Below, piece after piece: positions 8,563-18,062 of a stretch of 64,000 nucleotides of DNA. The notes below the pieces were generated by a model. The model saw nothing but the letters and a program-made list of their open reading frames with translations, made no database searches and had not been told where the DNA came from. Within the stretch, counting starts at the first letter, position 1. Every line of letters begins with the position of its first letter. Both the position numbers and the translations under genes were made by a program. Where the stretch lies: the NCBI GenBank assembly GCA_964508195.1, contig CAZDSH010000001.1:1-64000 (forward strand). The letters are read 5' to 3'. The stretch is from JAAYEV01 sp964508195. GTDB lineage: Bacteria; Bacillota; Clostridia; Ch29.

Positions 8563-9792
8563 CTATTCGGTATCTTCAATAATCCCATTCGGCTCTATGC
8601 CATCCCCATCATCGTCGTCATCGTCATCGTTTCCAATATCCCCAGTTGATCCGGCATCGCCCCGGATACTTATATCCTGTTCGGCATCGCCTTTGGGATC
8701 GTTTTCAGTATCATCAATATCTTTTGCCGGCTCTATAATACCCTCGGTATCAGCGGCACTTTCTATTTGGTCTTCGCTTTTTATATCGATTCGCCAACCG
8801 GTAATCTTAGCCGCAAGCCTTGCGTTTTGGCCCTCTTTACCGATAGCTAAGGATAATTGATATTCTTTTACTACCACCGTAGCGGATTTTTGTTCCTCGT
8901 CGGTAGTTACCCCTAGTACCTTAGCGGGGCTTAAGGAGTTTGCAATAAACTCATTGACGTCATCGCTCCATTTGATAATATCTATTTTTTCGCCCCTTAG
9001 TTCATTTACTACTGATTGGACTCTGATGCCCTTAGGCCCGACACAGGCACCTACAGGATCAACGTTTGGATCCATAGAATGGACGGCAATCTTTGTTCTG
9101 GCCCCGGCTTCCCTAGCAATACCTTTTATTTGCACAAGGCCATTATGAATCTCCGGTACTTCTAGCTCGAACAACCTTTTAACAAGGCCCGGGTGCGTCC
9201 TTGAAACAATGATCTGTGGCCCCTTAGTCGTCTTTTTTACCTCGACTATGTAAACCCTTATTCTGTTTCCCGGCGAGTAATCCTCAGTATGTATCTGTTC
9301 AGCGGGGGGAAGTATAGCCTCCACCCTTCCAAGATCGATCATCACATTGTTTTTTTCCCATCTTTGGGTCATCCCGTTTATTAGTTCGTTTTCACGGTTT
9401 ATGAATTCATCGTATATAATGCCTCTTTCCGCTTCCCGGATCCTCTGTACTACTACCTGTTTAGCCGTCTGAGCAGCTATACGGCCGAAATTTTTAGGCG
9501 TAACCTCTATGTCCACGATATCGCCTAATTCCGCTGTAGGCGATATTTTACCCGCATCCCGAAGGCTTATTTCAGTGAGATCGTTTTCCGGTTTTTCCAT
9601 CACGGTCTTCTTAGAGAACACCCTTATATCACCGGTTTCCGCATCAATGTTTACATCCACATTATGGGATGAGCCGAAATGTTTTTTGTATGCGGAAACA
9701 AGGGCAGCCTCTATGGCCTCCTTCAGTACCTCCATGCCTATGCCTTTTTCTTTTTCTATTTGTTCCAAAGCCTGGATGAATTCTTGATTCAT
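8563..9792 (-). CDS. nusA: Transcription termination/antitermination factor NusA
   Basis: NusA binds RNA polymerase and nascent RNA and modulates pausing, termination and antitermination. The 409-residue protein has the N-terminal polymerase-binding domain, an S1 domain near residues 130-195, and two KH domains including [21 protein letters not shown] and [21 protein letters not shown]-like segments (here AKITGWRID). The C-terminal 50 or so residues are strongly acidic with a run of seven aspartates, beyond the usual Firmicutes end at about residue 345-370. The ATG has GGGAGGT upstream and begins 18 bases inside the longest frame. It follows rimP directly. Confidence 0.96.
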   Translation of the reverse strand: [409 protein letters not shown]

Positions 9793-9809
9793 GTGCCTAT
9801 GACCTCCCA

Positions 9810-10274
9810 TTAAAACTTAAAAGTAAGCCGGGCGGAAGCAATCTTTTCTTTCTGGAAATGTAGTTCACCCTTTGGTGTATTAAGGGTAACAACTCCGTCC
9901 CTTAATCCCATTAGTATTCCATTGTATTTCTTTTTACCATCTATCGGCGAATAAAGTTTTATGTCTATTTCCCGTCCGGTAAAATGTTCATAATCCCGCT
10001 GGGTTTTTAACGGCCTTTCAACGCCGGGGGAAGATACTTCCAATATGTAGCTATGCTCAATAGGATCCGCATCATCGAGTGCATTGCTCAGTGCCTCACT
10101 TATCCTTTGACAATCATCCACCGTTACGCCGCCGTCCTTATCCACATATATCCTGAGGTACCAATTAGGCCCCTCCTTTACGTATTCAATATCCACAAGC
10201 TCACAGTCAGCCCCTTTTATAATGGGCATCGCCAATTCTTCTACGGTTTTTTGCAGCTTTGATTTTACCAACAC
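9810..10274 (-). CDS. rimP: Ribosome maturation factor RimP
   Basis: RimP assists 30S assembly. The 154-residue protein shows the family's CELVDIEYVKEGPNWYLRIY segment, the DKDGGVTVDDCQRISEALS stretch, and the EVSSPGVERPLKT motif that joins its two domains. The start is GTG with the site GAGGGA close upstream; the TTG in the next codon is an alternative. It is first in the rimP-nusA-ylxR-infB group, and the gap before it holds the polC terminator but no clear promoter. Confidence 0.95.
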   Translation of the reverse strand: MLVKSKLQKTVEELAMPIIKGADCELVDIEYVKEGPNWYLRIYVDKDGGVTVDDCQRISEALSNALDDADPIEHSYILEVSSPGVERPLKTQRDYEHFTGREIDIKLYSPIDGKKKYNGILMGLRDGVVTLNTPKGELHFQKEKIASARLTFKF

Positions 10275-10372
10275 GGTCCCTCCCCATGTATGTTATGTCA
10301 ATAACCGATATTTTTATATTTCCATACATTTAACCTTATTATTCTAAGACTTTTGCCCCGTATAACAGCAAA

Positions 10373-10392
10373 GAGTGGGTTTTTACCCACTC
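10373..10392 (-). terminator. Hairpin terminator after polC
   Basis: On the minus strand GAGTGGG pairs with CCCACTC around a six-base loop (TAAAAA), followed by TTTGCTGTT. The stem is perfect but the T-tract is short. It lies about 60 bases past the polC stop and probably ends or weakens the long rpsB-to-polC transcript. Confidence 0.55.
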
Positions 10393-10453
10393 CTGCCCCA
10401 CAGGTATGCACTTTCTGACCAACAGTTTACCATATACTAAGGATTATTACAAG

Positions 10454-13400
10454 TCAAAAAAGCGAAATTTGGTTGGATTCTGGTAATAAGGCTAGACAAC
10501 CATGGTTTTTCAGTATATCGATCACCGTACGGTTAACCCGCGCCCTATCCTGTAAATCCTCTACTGATATAAAGGGTCCCCTTTCCTTTGCCTTAATTAT
10601 GTTCATTGCAGCATTTTCCCCAAGACCCTGTAACGCCGTTAATGGCGGAAGCAGTTTATCGTCCTTTATTAAGAAATTTAATCCGTCAGAATTATAAAGG
10701 TCCACGGGCAGAAATCCAAAGCCCCTATGGTACATCTCAAGGGCGACTTCTAAAATCGTTAGCTGGGATCTTTCCTTATTAGTTAAGGTGTTTCTTTTAG
10801 CCTCATATTTTTTAATAGTTTTTGTTACCGCTTCCTTACCCGCTACGATCAACTGTGCATCGAACTCCTTAGCCTTTATAGTAAAATATGCTGCATAAAA
10901 TGCTAAGGGATGATGCACTTTATAGTAAGCTATTTTAAAGGCCATGGATACATAGGCTACTGCATGGGCCTTCGGAAACATATATTTTATCCTTTTACAA
11001 GAATCTATAAACCATTGGGGACAGCCTACTTTATCCATCGCCTCTACATCTTCGTTGCTGAGCCCTTTACCCTTCCGTACCTTTTCCATTATGGCGAAGG
11101 CCTTTACCGGTTTCATTCCCTTTTGTACAAGGGATATAAATATATCATCCCTTGTGGATATGACTTCTTTTAAGGTGGTAACACCTTTTTGGATAAGTTT
11201 TTGCGCATTGTTAAGCCATACGTTAGTGCCATGGGACAGGCCGCTAATCCTAACCAACTCCGCTATAGTAGTGGGTTTTGTATCCTGCAATATTTGTCGT
11301 ACAAACCGTGTGCCGAACTCCGGAATACCTATGCTCCCCACCGGGCAGCCGATATCATCGGGTTCTATGCCAAGGGGTTCAGTAGAGCTGAATAATCCCA
11401 TGGTCCTTTTATCGTCTAGGGTAATATTTTCCGGGTCCTTACCCGTCAGTTTATGTAACATCTTCAATATAGTAGGGTCATCATGGCCTAATATATCCAG
11501 CTTGAGCAATCTACCGCTTATGGCACGATAATCAAAATGGGTAGTTATAACCTTTGTATTCTGATCATTCGCCGGCCTTTGTACAGGTGTAAATCGGTGT
11601 ATATCCATATCCCGGGGTACGATCATTATCCCACCGGGGTGCTGCCCCGTGGTCCTTTTAATGCCGGCACAACCCTGTACAAGGCGGTTTATTTCTGCGT
11701 TATGTACCGTTAATCCTCGCTCCTCGAGATAACCCTTCACGAAACCGTAGGCGGTCTTGTCCGCTAATGTGGAAATAGTACCTGCACGGTATACCTTTTC
11801 CTTGCCGAACAGTTCCTCAGCAAACCGGTGCGCCGTACTTTGGTATTCGCCTGAAAAGTTAAGGTCTATATCCGGTTCCTTATCCCCTTCAAGGCCCATA
11901 AAAACTTCGAAGGGAATATCAAAACCGTATTTATTAAGGGCTTTACCGCACTTCGGGCAATCTTTATCGGCAAGATCCGCCCCGGCTCCGACGCTGCCAT
12001 CGACGAAGAAATGGGAATACTTACAGTTGCTGCATAAATAGTGGGGCGGCAATGGATTGACTTCGGTTATACCGCTCATGGTTGCTACAAGGGAAGAACC
12101 TACGGAGCCCCTGGAGCCTACTAAATAGCCATCTTTTTTTGATCTGGAAACCAATTTTTGTGCCGTAAAAAACATTACAGCATACCCATTATCTATAATA
12201 GCCCTAAGCTCTTTTTTAAGTCTCTCTTTGACTATACGGGGTAATGGCTCGCCGTAAAACCCTTTAGCCCGTTTCCAAAGGATCTCCTCGAGGTCCTCCG
12301 CAGCTCCGGGAATAGTAGGGGGATATGTTTTAAGGGGCACCGGTAGCAGGCCCCCCTCAATCCGGTTATTTATCTTATTAGGGTTTTTTATTACTATCTC
12401 CTTTGCAACATCCTCACCAAAATATTCGAATTCTTTAAGCATCTCCGAGGTAGTATGCAGGTACAACGACCCTTGGTTGTACGCGTCCTTTACGCCCTTG
12501 CCGACCATCACGATCTCTCTAAATACGCTATCCGTAGGATCGACAAAATGTACATCCCCCGTAGCTACCGTCGGTATTCCTAATTTTTTACCTATTTCAT
12601 ATACCTTTATATTTGCATTCTTTATTTCCTCAATACTTTTTACTGTGCCATTATTTATCATAAAACTATTATTCTCGAGGGGTTGCACCTCCAGATAATC
12701 GTAAAAGGACGCAATTTCTTCTAACTGTTTATCGCCTTTACCCCCTATAACCGCGCTATACAGTTCTCCGGCTTCACAGGCACTACCTACGAGCAATCCC
12801 TCCCTATTCTCCGCAAGAAGGCTTTTTGGTATCCTAGGCGTCTTATAAAAATAATCTATATGGGATTTGCTGACTAGGCGATACATATTGTTTAGGCCCC
12901 TTTGGTTTTGTGCAAGGAGTATAACGTGATAGGGCCTAAGCTTCTTTAGCATCTCCTTGAACCTAGGATCCTCCTTTGACAGCGGTTCCCTTAGCCCTTT
13001 ATCCTTTTTGATACGTGTTATACATTTAATTAGTACCCTTGCAGTGGTCATGGCATCGTCCTTTGCTCTATGGGCCCTGTTTGTATCAATTTTTAGATGT
13101 GTCGCTAGGGCGGATAATTTATGGGACTTTAACCGGGGAAACAATCTCCTTGTGATAGCCAGGGTATCCACTACTTCGTTTTTTATTCTCAACCCCAAAT
13201 CCGCGGCTACTACTTGCAAAAAACCTAGATCAAAGGGTGCGTTATGTGCTACTAGGACTCCATCATCTACGAAGTCCAAGAACCTAGGGATCACCTGTTC
13301 CGCCGATGGAGCACCTTTAACCATTTCATCGGTAATCCCCGTCAATTTTATAATTTCCATAGGTATAGGTATACCCGGGTTTATTAATGAATGAAACGAA

Positions 13401-14668
13401 TCGGTTATTTCGCCATCCCTAACCCTTAGGGCCCCTATTTCGGTGATCTTGTCCCTTGTAGGGTTAAGACCCGTCGTTTCTATATCGAATACCACAAAGT
13501 GATCACAGTCCTCCCAGTTAAAAGTCGTCTGCCGGTTCAGATATATATCGTCTATTAAATACCCTTCTAGGCCGTAGATTACCTTTATACCGGCTTTTTG
13601 AGCCGCTTCATAGGCCTCGGGAAAGGCCTGAACTACGCCGTGATCAGTTATGGCAATGGCACTATGACCCCAGTTTGCAGCCTTTTGTATAAGTGCATCC
13701 ACCGGCGCCACGCCGTCCAGGGCACTGAATCGCGTATGCGCATGCAACTCTATTCTCTTTTCGTCCTCATCATCGCATCTATGTTTTTGGGGTATTAAAA
13801 GGGCATCCCTTCCTATGATCGTTATATCCCTAACGTATTTATTATATTGGGCCTCACCCTTTATCCTAACCCTGTCGCCGATCTGGAACAGGGCCTCCGC
13901 CTTCACTTTGTCCGGCATACCAATAAAAAATCTACATTCTATGGTATCCTTATAATCAGTAACGCATAGGGATAGTAATAATGGATATCTCTTTGAACGT
14001 AGTTCCTTGATATCCAATTTACATATATCCCCTTCCACTATTACGGTATCAGTATCCTGTATTATTTCATTTATCGGTTTCGGTGTACCTTTAAAGGGTT
14101 TGCCAAGGATGGCTTTTATTTCAGAGGCATCCCCTTCATTTTGGATATGTCGGTTTACTATTTTTCTAACCTCTTTAATCTCTTCTTCCAGCACATTTTC
14201 CCTATGGAGTGCGCTATAGTCAGTCTTTCCGTCATTACTCAATTTTAAGCCTATAGATATATCTTTGCCGCTTAGTGCGCTTATAAGCCTTTGGGTGAAG
14301 GTTTTAAATCCGCGACTGTGGAGGGCTTGTATTGCTAATTCGTCACCTAGCTCAATAAAAAGGCGGCCCTTATCATCTAACTTATATGTACAGTCGCTGA
14401 GCCATGCCTTACAAGTAGGGTAGGTTCTATCCCAAAGGGAACAAAAAAAATCCCAATGACGATTAAGCAAAGTATCCAGGCTACAATCCTTGGCCGATTG
14501 TATTAATTCAATTTTTATATCTTTATTTTTTTTAAATTTTTTTGTTATTTCTTCTAGGGATGAATTTAACGTCGCCCCATGATTATAGTTATTATTCGTT
14601 ATAATCAGTATCTCCGAAGTCTTTTCATTTACTAGTACCCTTTCGATTCCTTCCATCGTTGTGCCCAT
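10454..14668 (-). CDS. polC: DNA polymerase III alpha subunit, Gram-positive PolC type
   Basis: PolC is the main replicative polymerase of Firmicutes with built-in 3'-5' proofreading. The 1404-residue protein shows an N-terminal region and OB fold (about 200-295), a PHP domain starting at HAHTRFSALDGV (309-320), and an inserted DEDDh exonuclease: DIETTG at 395-400, VAHNAPFD at 473-480, and HRAKDDA further on. The polymerase core has a zinc-type CSNC...CPKC segment and the catalytic PDIDLNFSGEYQ motif. A helix-hairpin-helix region is at the C-terminus. Length is normal. The ATG lacks a close ribosome site; AGGGGG is 13 bases upstream, so an ATG four codons inside is possible. Confidence 0.97.
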   Translation of the reverse strand: MGTTMEGIERVLVNEKTSEILIITNNNYNHGATLNSSLEEITKKFKKNKDIKIELIQSAKDCSLDTLLNRHWDFFCSLWDRTYPTCKAWLSDCTYKLDDKGRLFIELGDELAIQALHSRGFKTFTQRLISALSGKDISIGLKLSNDGKTDYSALHRENVLEEEIKEVRKIVNRHIQNEGDASEIKAILGKPFKGTPKPINEIIQDTDTVIVEGDICKLDIKELRSKRYPLLLSLCVTDYKDTIECRFFIGMPDKVKAEALFQIGDRVRIKGEAQYNKYVRDITIIGRDALLIPQKHRCDDEDEKRIELHAHTRFSALDGVAPVDALIQKAANWGHSAIAITDHGVVQAFPEAYEAAQKAGIKVIYGLEGYLIDDIYLNRQTTFNWEDCDHFVVFDIETTGLNPTRDKITEIGALRVRDGEITDSFHSLINPGIPIPMEIIKLTGITDEMVKGAPSAEQVIPRFLDFVDDGVLVAHNAPFDLGFLQVVAADLGLRIKNEVVDTLAITRRLFPRLKSHKLSALATHLKIDTNRAHRAKDDAMTTARVLIKCITRIKKDKGLREPLSKEDPRFKEMLKKLRPYHVILLAQNQRGLNNMYRLVSKSHIDYFYKTPRIPKSLLAENREGLLVGSACEAGELYSAVIGGKGDKQLEEIASFYDYLEVQPLENNSFMINNGTVKSIEEIKNANIKVYEIGKKLGIPTVATGDVHFVDPTDSVFREIVMVGKGVKDAYNQGSLYLHTTSEMLKEFEYFGEDVAKEIVIKNPNKINNRIEGGLLPVPLKTYPPTIPGAAEDLEEILWKRAKGFYGEPLPRIVKERLKKELRAIIDNGYAVMFFTAQKLVSRSKKDGYLVGSRGSVGSSLVATMSGITEVNPLPPHYLCSNCKYSHFFVDGSVGAGADLADKDCPKCGKALNKYGFDIPFEVFMGLEGDKEPDIDLNFSGEYQSTAHRFAEELFGKEKVYRAGTISTLADKTAYGFVKGYLEERGLTVHNAEINRLVQGCAGIKRTTGQHPGGIMIVPRDMDIHRFTPVQRPANDQNTKVITTHFDYRAISGRLLKLDILGHDDPTILKMLHKLTGKDPENITLDDKRTMGLFSSTEPLGIEPDDIGCPVGSIGIPEFGTRFVRQILQDTKPTTIAELVRISGLSHGTNVWLNNAQKLIQKGVTTLKEVISTRDDIFISLVQKGMKPVKAFAIMEKVRKGKGLSNEDVEAMDKVGCPQWFIDSCKRIKYMFPKAHAVAYVSMAFKIAYYKVHHPLAFYAAYFTIKAKEFDAQLIVAGKEAVTKTIKKYEAKRNTLTNKERSQLTILEVALEMYHRGFGFLPVDLYNSDGLNFLIKDDKLLPPLTALQGLGENAAMNIIKAKERGPFISVEDLQDRARVNRTVIDILKNHGCLALLPESNQISLF

Positions 14669-14764
14669 ATATAAAACATAACCCCCTGAATAGTTAAGCC
14701 CAATGTTTTATAAGTTCTCCTATCCTAAAAATTATGTCATACTTACGGTTTGGTATAATCCGTA

Positions 14765-15400
14765 TTATTGCTGTTTAAAGGTCATTACTTTCACTATATC
14801 CCCGTACATCTTCAGCCGTTCAGCAAGCCCGCGTATTATGCCGCGTTTTTCCTCCTTCATAGCATGGGATACATGCTTTAGCTGTACCTCTTTAATCCTT
14901 ATATTGTTCTTTTTAACGTAACGAGTTAGGGCAACTTCTACGCCGTACCGACTTACTTCTAATCCGTTTATCTCCTTTAACAGTCCGCGTCTAATAGCCC
15001 TTTGTCCGGATAAAAAGGGTGCCACTTTCTGGGCTATATCTGTTGTTAGCCGCCCGTTTGCGAAAATGCCTATAGCCATATCGTAATCCCCTGAAAGGAC
15101 CGGTTCCAAAAGGTTGTTTACGTCCCTTGGCTCGAACCCATAAAGGTCCGCATCCAGGAAAAGTATTACTTTAGATTGACAATTCCTTAGGCCTTTACAT
15201 AGCGCTCCGCCTTTACCGAGGTTTTTATCATTTATTATAACCTTAACCCCCAACTCCTGGGCAATTTTCGCGGTGTTATCCTCCGAACCGTCGTCCACTA
15301 CAATTATTTCGTCAACAAGGCTGGACTTTTTTACGGCTTCTAAAACGGACGGGATTCTTTCTTCTTCGTTGTATGCGGGGATTATCGCGGTCACTTCCAT
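14765..15400 (-). CDS. Family 2 glycosyltransferase
   Basis: This 211-residue protein is a GT-A fold, family 2 glycosyltransferase: AIIPAYNEEERI at residues 5-16, VVDDGSEDNTAKIAQ near 35-49, and the FLDADL metal-binding DxD near 79-84. It has no membrane segment and is about the size of a lone catalytic domain, so it resembles soluble enzymes such as polyprenyl-phosphate sugar transferases. The acceptor cannot be told from sequence. It has a good GGAGG site and sits between proS and polC, where such a gene is not standard, though uppS in the same operon makes the polyprenyl carrier. Confidence 0.85.
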   Translation of the reverse strand: MEVTAIIPAYNEEERIPSVLEAVKKSSLVDEIIVVDDGSEDNTAKIAQELGVKVIINDKNLGKGGALCKGLRNCQSKVILFLDADLYGFEPRDVNNLLEPVLSGDYDMAIGIFANGRLTTDIAQKVAPFLSGQRAIRRGLLKEINGLEVSRYGVEVALTRYVKKNNIRIKEVQLKHVSHAMKEEKRGIIRGLAERLKMYGDIVKVMTFKQQ

Positions 15401-15454
15401 TAATATTTCCTCCCGAAACCATTATGTTTTACTGCCTTAAAACGACTGAACTTT

Positions 15455-16900
15455 TTAATAAGCCCTTGCGAAATAGGGTATCCTGCTAGCGGGCTTATCG
15501 CAGACTATACATGTACCTTTATTATTATTATTCTGTTCAAGGGGAATACACCGAATAGTTGCGCCGGTCTTTTCCTTTATGTAGGCCTCACATTCAGCGT
15601 CTTCGCACCATGCAGCCCTTATAAAACCCCTTTGGCTTTCGATAATTGAAATAAACGCATCCATATCCTTAGCCGTGCGTATATTTTCATTCCTGAAATT
15701 AAGGGCTTTTTTAAACATCCCCTGATGTACTTCCTCTAATAATGCATCAATTCTTTTCTTTAGCCCCTCCATGGGTAGGATTATTTTTTCGCCTGTATCA
15801 CGCTTTACCGCTACTACTTGGTTTTTTTCAACGTCCCTAGGACCGATTTCCAGCCTTAGGGGTACGCCCTTTAATTCCCACTCGTTAAATTTCCAGCCGA
15901 CGCTGTAAGTATCCCTGGAGTCTAATTCTATCCTATAATCTTGGGCTAGATCCTTAAAGAGCCTATCGGCCGTTTCCAGTACACCTTCTTTGTGCTGTGC
16001 GATAGGTATTAGCACTATTTGATAAGGAGCCACCTTCGGAGGCAGTATCAAACCACGGTCATCGCCGTGGACCATTATGATGCCCCCAATAAGCCTCGTA
16101 GATACTCCCCAGGACGTGGACCATACATATTTTAATTCGCCGTCCCTATCTAGATATTGTATATCAAAGACCTTTGCAAAGTGTTGGCCGAGGTTATGGG
16201 AGGTTCCCGCTTGGAGGGCTTTGCCGTCTAACATTAAAGCCTCCATGGAATATGTCATTTTGGCACCGGCAAATTTTTCCCTATCGGACTTTTCACCTGT
16301 AAGCATAGGGATGCCTAATATATTTTCCGCAAAATCCTTGTATATATTCAACATCTGCAGTGTTTCCGCCTGGGCCTCCTGTTCCGTCCTATGGGCGGTA
16401 TGACCCTCCTGCCATAAAAATTCCGAGGTCCTCAAAAAGGGTCGAGTGCTCTTTTCCCATCTTACGACATTACACCATTGGTTATATAATATGGGCAAAT
16501 CCCGGTAGGATTTTATCCATTTAGAGTACATGCTACATATTATTGCCTCGGAGGTGGGCCTTACGGCTATTCGTTCCGCTAGCTTTTCGTCACCGCCCTC
16601 GGTTACCCAAGCTACCTCCGGCGCAAACCCTTCAACGTGCTCCGCTTCTTTTTGGAGCAGGCTTTCAGGGATAAAGAGCGGGAAATAAGCATTCTTGTGG
16701 CCGGTAGCCTTCAACATTTTATCGAGTTCTTTTTGCATATTCTCCCAGAGGGCATAGCCGTAGGGTTTGATAACCATAAACCCCTTTACCGGAGCATAGT
16801 CCACAAGATCGGCTTTCCGTATAACATCGGTATACCATTGTGAGAAATCTTCTTCTTGCTTTGCGATTTGTGTTACAAAATCCTCTTGCCCCTTGCTCAT
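15455..16900 (-). CDS. proS: Prolyl-tRNA synthetase, short archaeal/eukaryotic-like type
   Basis: The enzyme charges tRNA-Pro with proline. At 481 residues it lacks the bacterial editing insertion and matches the short type: class II motifs in the RPTSEAIICSMYSKWI and HGDDRGLILPPKVAPYQ regions, a C-terminal zinc-type region with several cysteines (CEDAEC, CIVCDKPA), and the typical ending YFARAY. The ATG has AAGGGG 7 bases upstream; an earlier in-frame start 42 bases upstream has none. It follows ispG in the uppS-cdsA-dxr-rseP-ispG-proS series. No T-box leader is present. Confidence 0.95.
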   Translation of the reverse strand: MSKGQEDFVTQIAKQEEDFSQWYTDVIRKADLVDYAPVKGFMVIKPYGYALWENMQKELDKMLKATGHKNAYFPLFIPESLLQKEAEHVEGFAPEVAWVTEGGDEKLAERIAVRPTSEAIICSMYSKWIKSYRDLPILYNQWCNVVRWEKSTRPFLRTSEFLWQEGHTAHRTEQEAQAETLQMLNIYKDFAENILGIPMLTGEKSDREKFAGAKMTYSMEALMLDGKALQAGTSHNLGQHFAKVFDIQYLDRDGELKYVWSTSWGVSTRLIGGIIMVHGDDRGLILPPKVAPYQIVLIPIAQHKEGVLETADRLFKDLAQDYRIELDSRDTYSVGWKFNEWELKGVPLRLEIGPRDVEKNQVVAVKRDTGEKIILPMEGLKKRIDALLEEVHQGMFKKALNFRNENIRTAKDMDAFISIIESQRGFIRAAWCEDAECEAYIKEKTGATIRCIPLEQNNNNKGTCIVCDKPASRIPYFARAY

Positions 16901-16994
16901 ATTTATACCCCTTTCAAAAATAAGATAAACCTTTATCCTCATGTACTAAAAATCCTCTACACGCATGCAACGTAACAACGGTTGGGGGTTATTG

Positions 16995-18044
16995 TTAGTA
17001 TTTATCTATCTCCTCCATGAGGGCTTCTAATAGCTGATCCTCTTTAACGTTCTTTATTATCTTACCGTCCTTGAACACTATTCCCTTTCCATCGCCCCCG
17101 GCTATACCTAAATCCGCGTCCCGGGCTTCACCGGGGCCATTTACTGCACAGCCCATTATAGCAACCTTAAGGTTTTTTTCTATGGGTTCTACCATTTCAG
17201 TTACCTCTTCCACTAGCTCCCTAAGGTTAATGCGACATCGGCCACAGGTAGGACAGGAAATAATTTCTATAGTAGGTCTTTTATAAAGCCCCAGGGCCTT
17301 TAATATCTCTTTGCCCACCTCTACTTCCCGCATCGGCTGATCCGTTAGGGATACCCTTATAGTATCCCCGATACCTTTCATTAGCAGAAGCCCAATACCT
17401 ATAGCCGATTTTACGGTACCGCCTAAAAACGTACCGGCCTCAGTAACGCCAACATGTAACGGATAATCTGTTCTATCCGATATAGCTCTGTAGGCCCTAA
17501 CCGTTGTATTGACGTCGGAAGCTTTAAGGGATAATTTCATATTATAAAAATGCATGTTTTCTATGAGCCTTACATTTCTTAAAGCACTCTCTACGAGGGC
17601 CTCGGCACAGACCCCCTTGTATTTTCTAAGTATATCCTTTTCTAAAGAGCCGCCGTTTATCCCTATCCTTATAGGTATATCCTTTTGGGCTGCAGCCCTT
17701 ACAATCCTCTCTATGCGCTGCGTCGAACCAATATTACCGGGGTTTATACGTAATGCATCAGCCCCGGCATCGATGGATTTCAGGGCGAGCTTATAATCAA
17801 AGTGTATGTCCGCTATAAGGGGTATAGATATTTTATCCTTAATATCGGCAATACATAACGCGGATTCCATGTCCGGCACCGCCACCCTGATTATGTCGCA
17901 GCCTTTTTTTTGTAATCCTAGTATTTGTTCAACCGTAGCCCTAACGTTACAGGTTTCAGTATCCGTCATTGATTGTATTGATATAGGGCTACCCCCGCCT
18001 ATAGGTACATCCCCTACGTGTATTTTTTTCGTACTGCTTCCCAT
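16995..18044 (-). CDS. ispG: (E)-4-hydroxy-3-methylbut-2-enyl-diphosphate synthase
   Basis: IspG is the penultimate enzyme of the methylerythritol phosphate route and uses a 4Fe-4S cluster to open the cyclic diphosphate. The 349-residue protein has the N-terminal TIM-barrel motif IQSMTDTETCNV and the cluster region SCPTCGRC, plus MGCAVNGPGEA near the end. The ATG chosen follows GGAG by 10 bases; a GTG three codons upstream is too close to that site. It is 18 bases downstream of rseP, in the conserved dxr-rseP-ispG order. Confidence 0.96.
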   Translation of the reverse strand: MGSSTKKIHVGDVPIGGGSPISIQSMTDTETCNVRATVEQILGLQKKGCDIIRVAVPDMESALCIADIKDKISIPLIADIHFDYKLALKSIDAGADALRINPGNIGSTQRIERIVRAAAQKDIPIRIGINGGSLEKDILRKYKGVCAEALVESALRNVRLIENMHFYNMKLSLKASDVNTTVRAYRAISDRTDYPLHVGVTEAGTFLGGTVKSAIGIGLLLMKGIGDTIRVSLTDQPMREVEVGKEILKALGLYKRPTIEIISCPTCGRCRINLRELVEEVTEMVEPIEKNLKVAIMGCAVNGPGEARDADLGIAGGDGKGIVFKDGKIIKNVKEDQLLEALMEEIDKY

Positions 18045-18062
18045 AAAACCCACGCTCCGTTT

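Noticed and set aside
16901..16994. T-box leader before proS
   Set aside because: The gap is under 100 bases and shows no T-box consensus or terminator.
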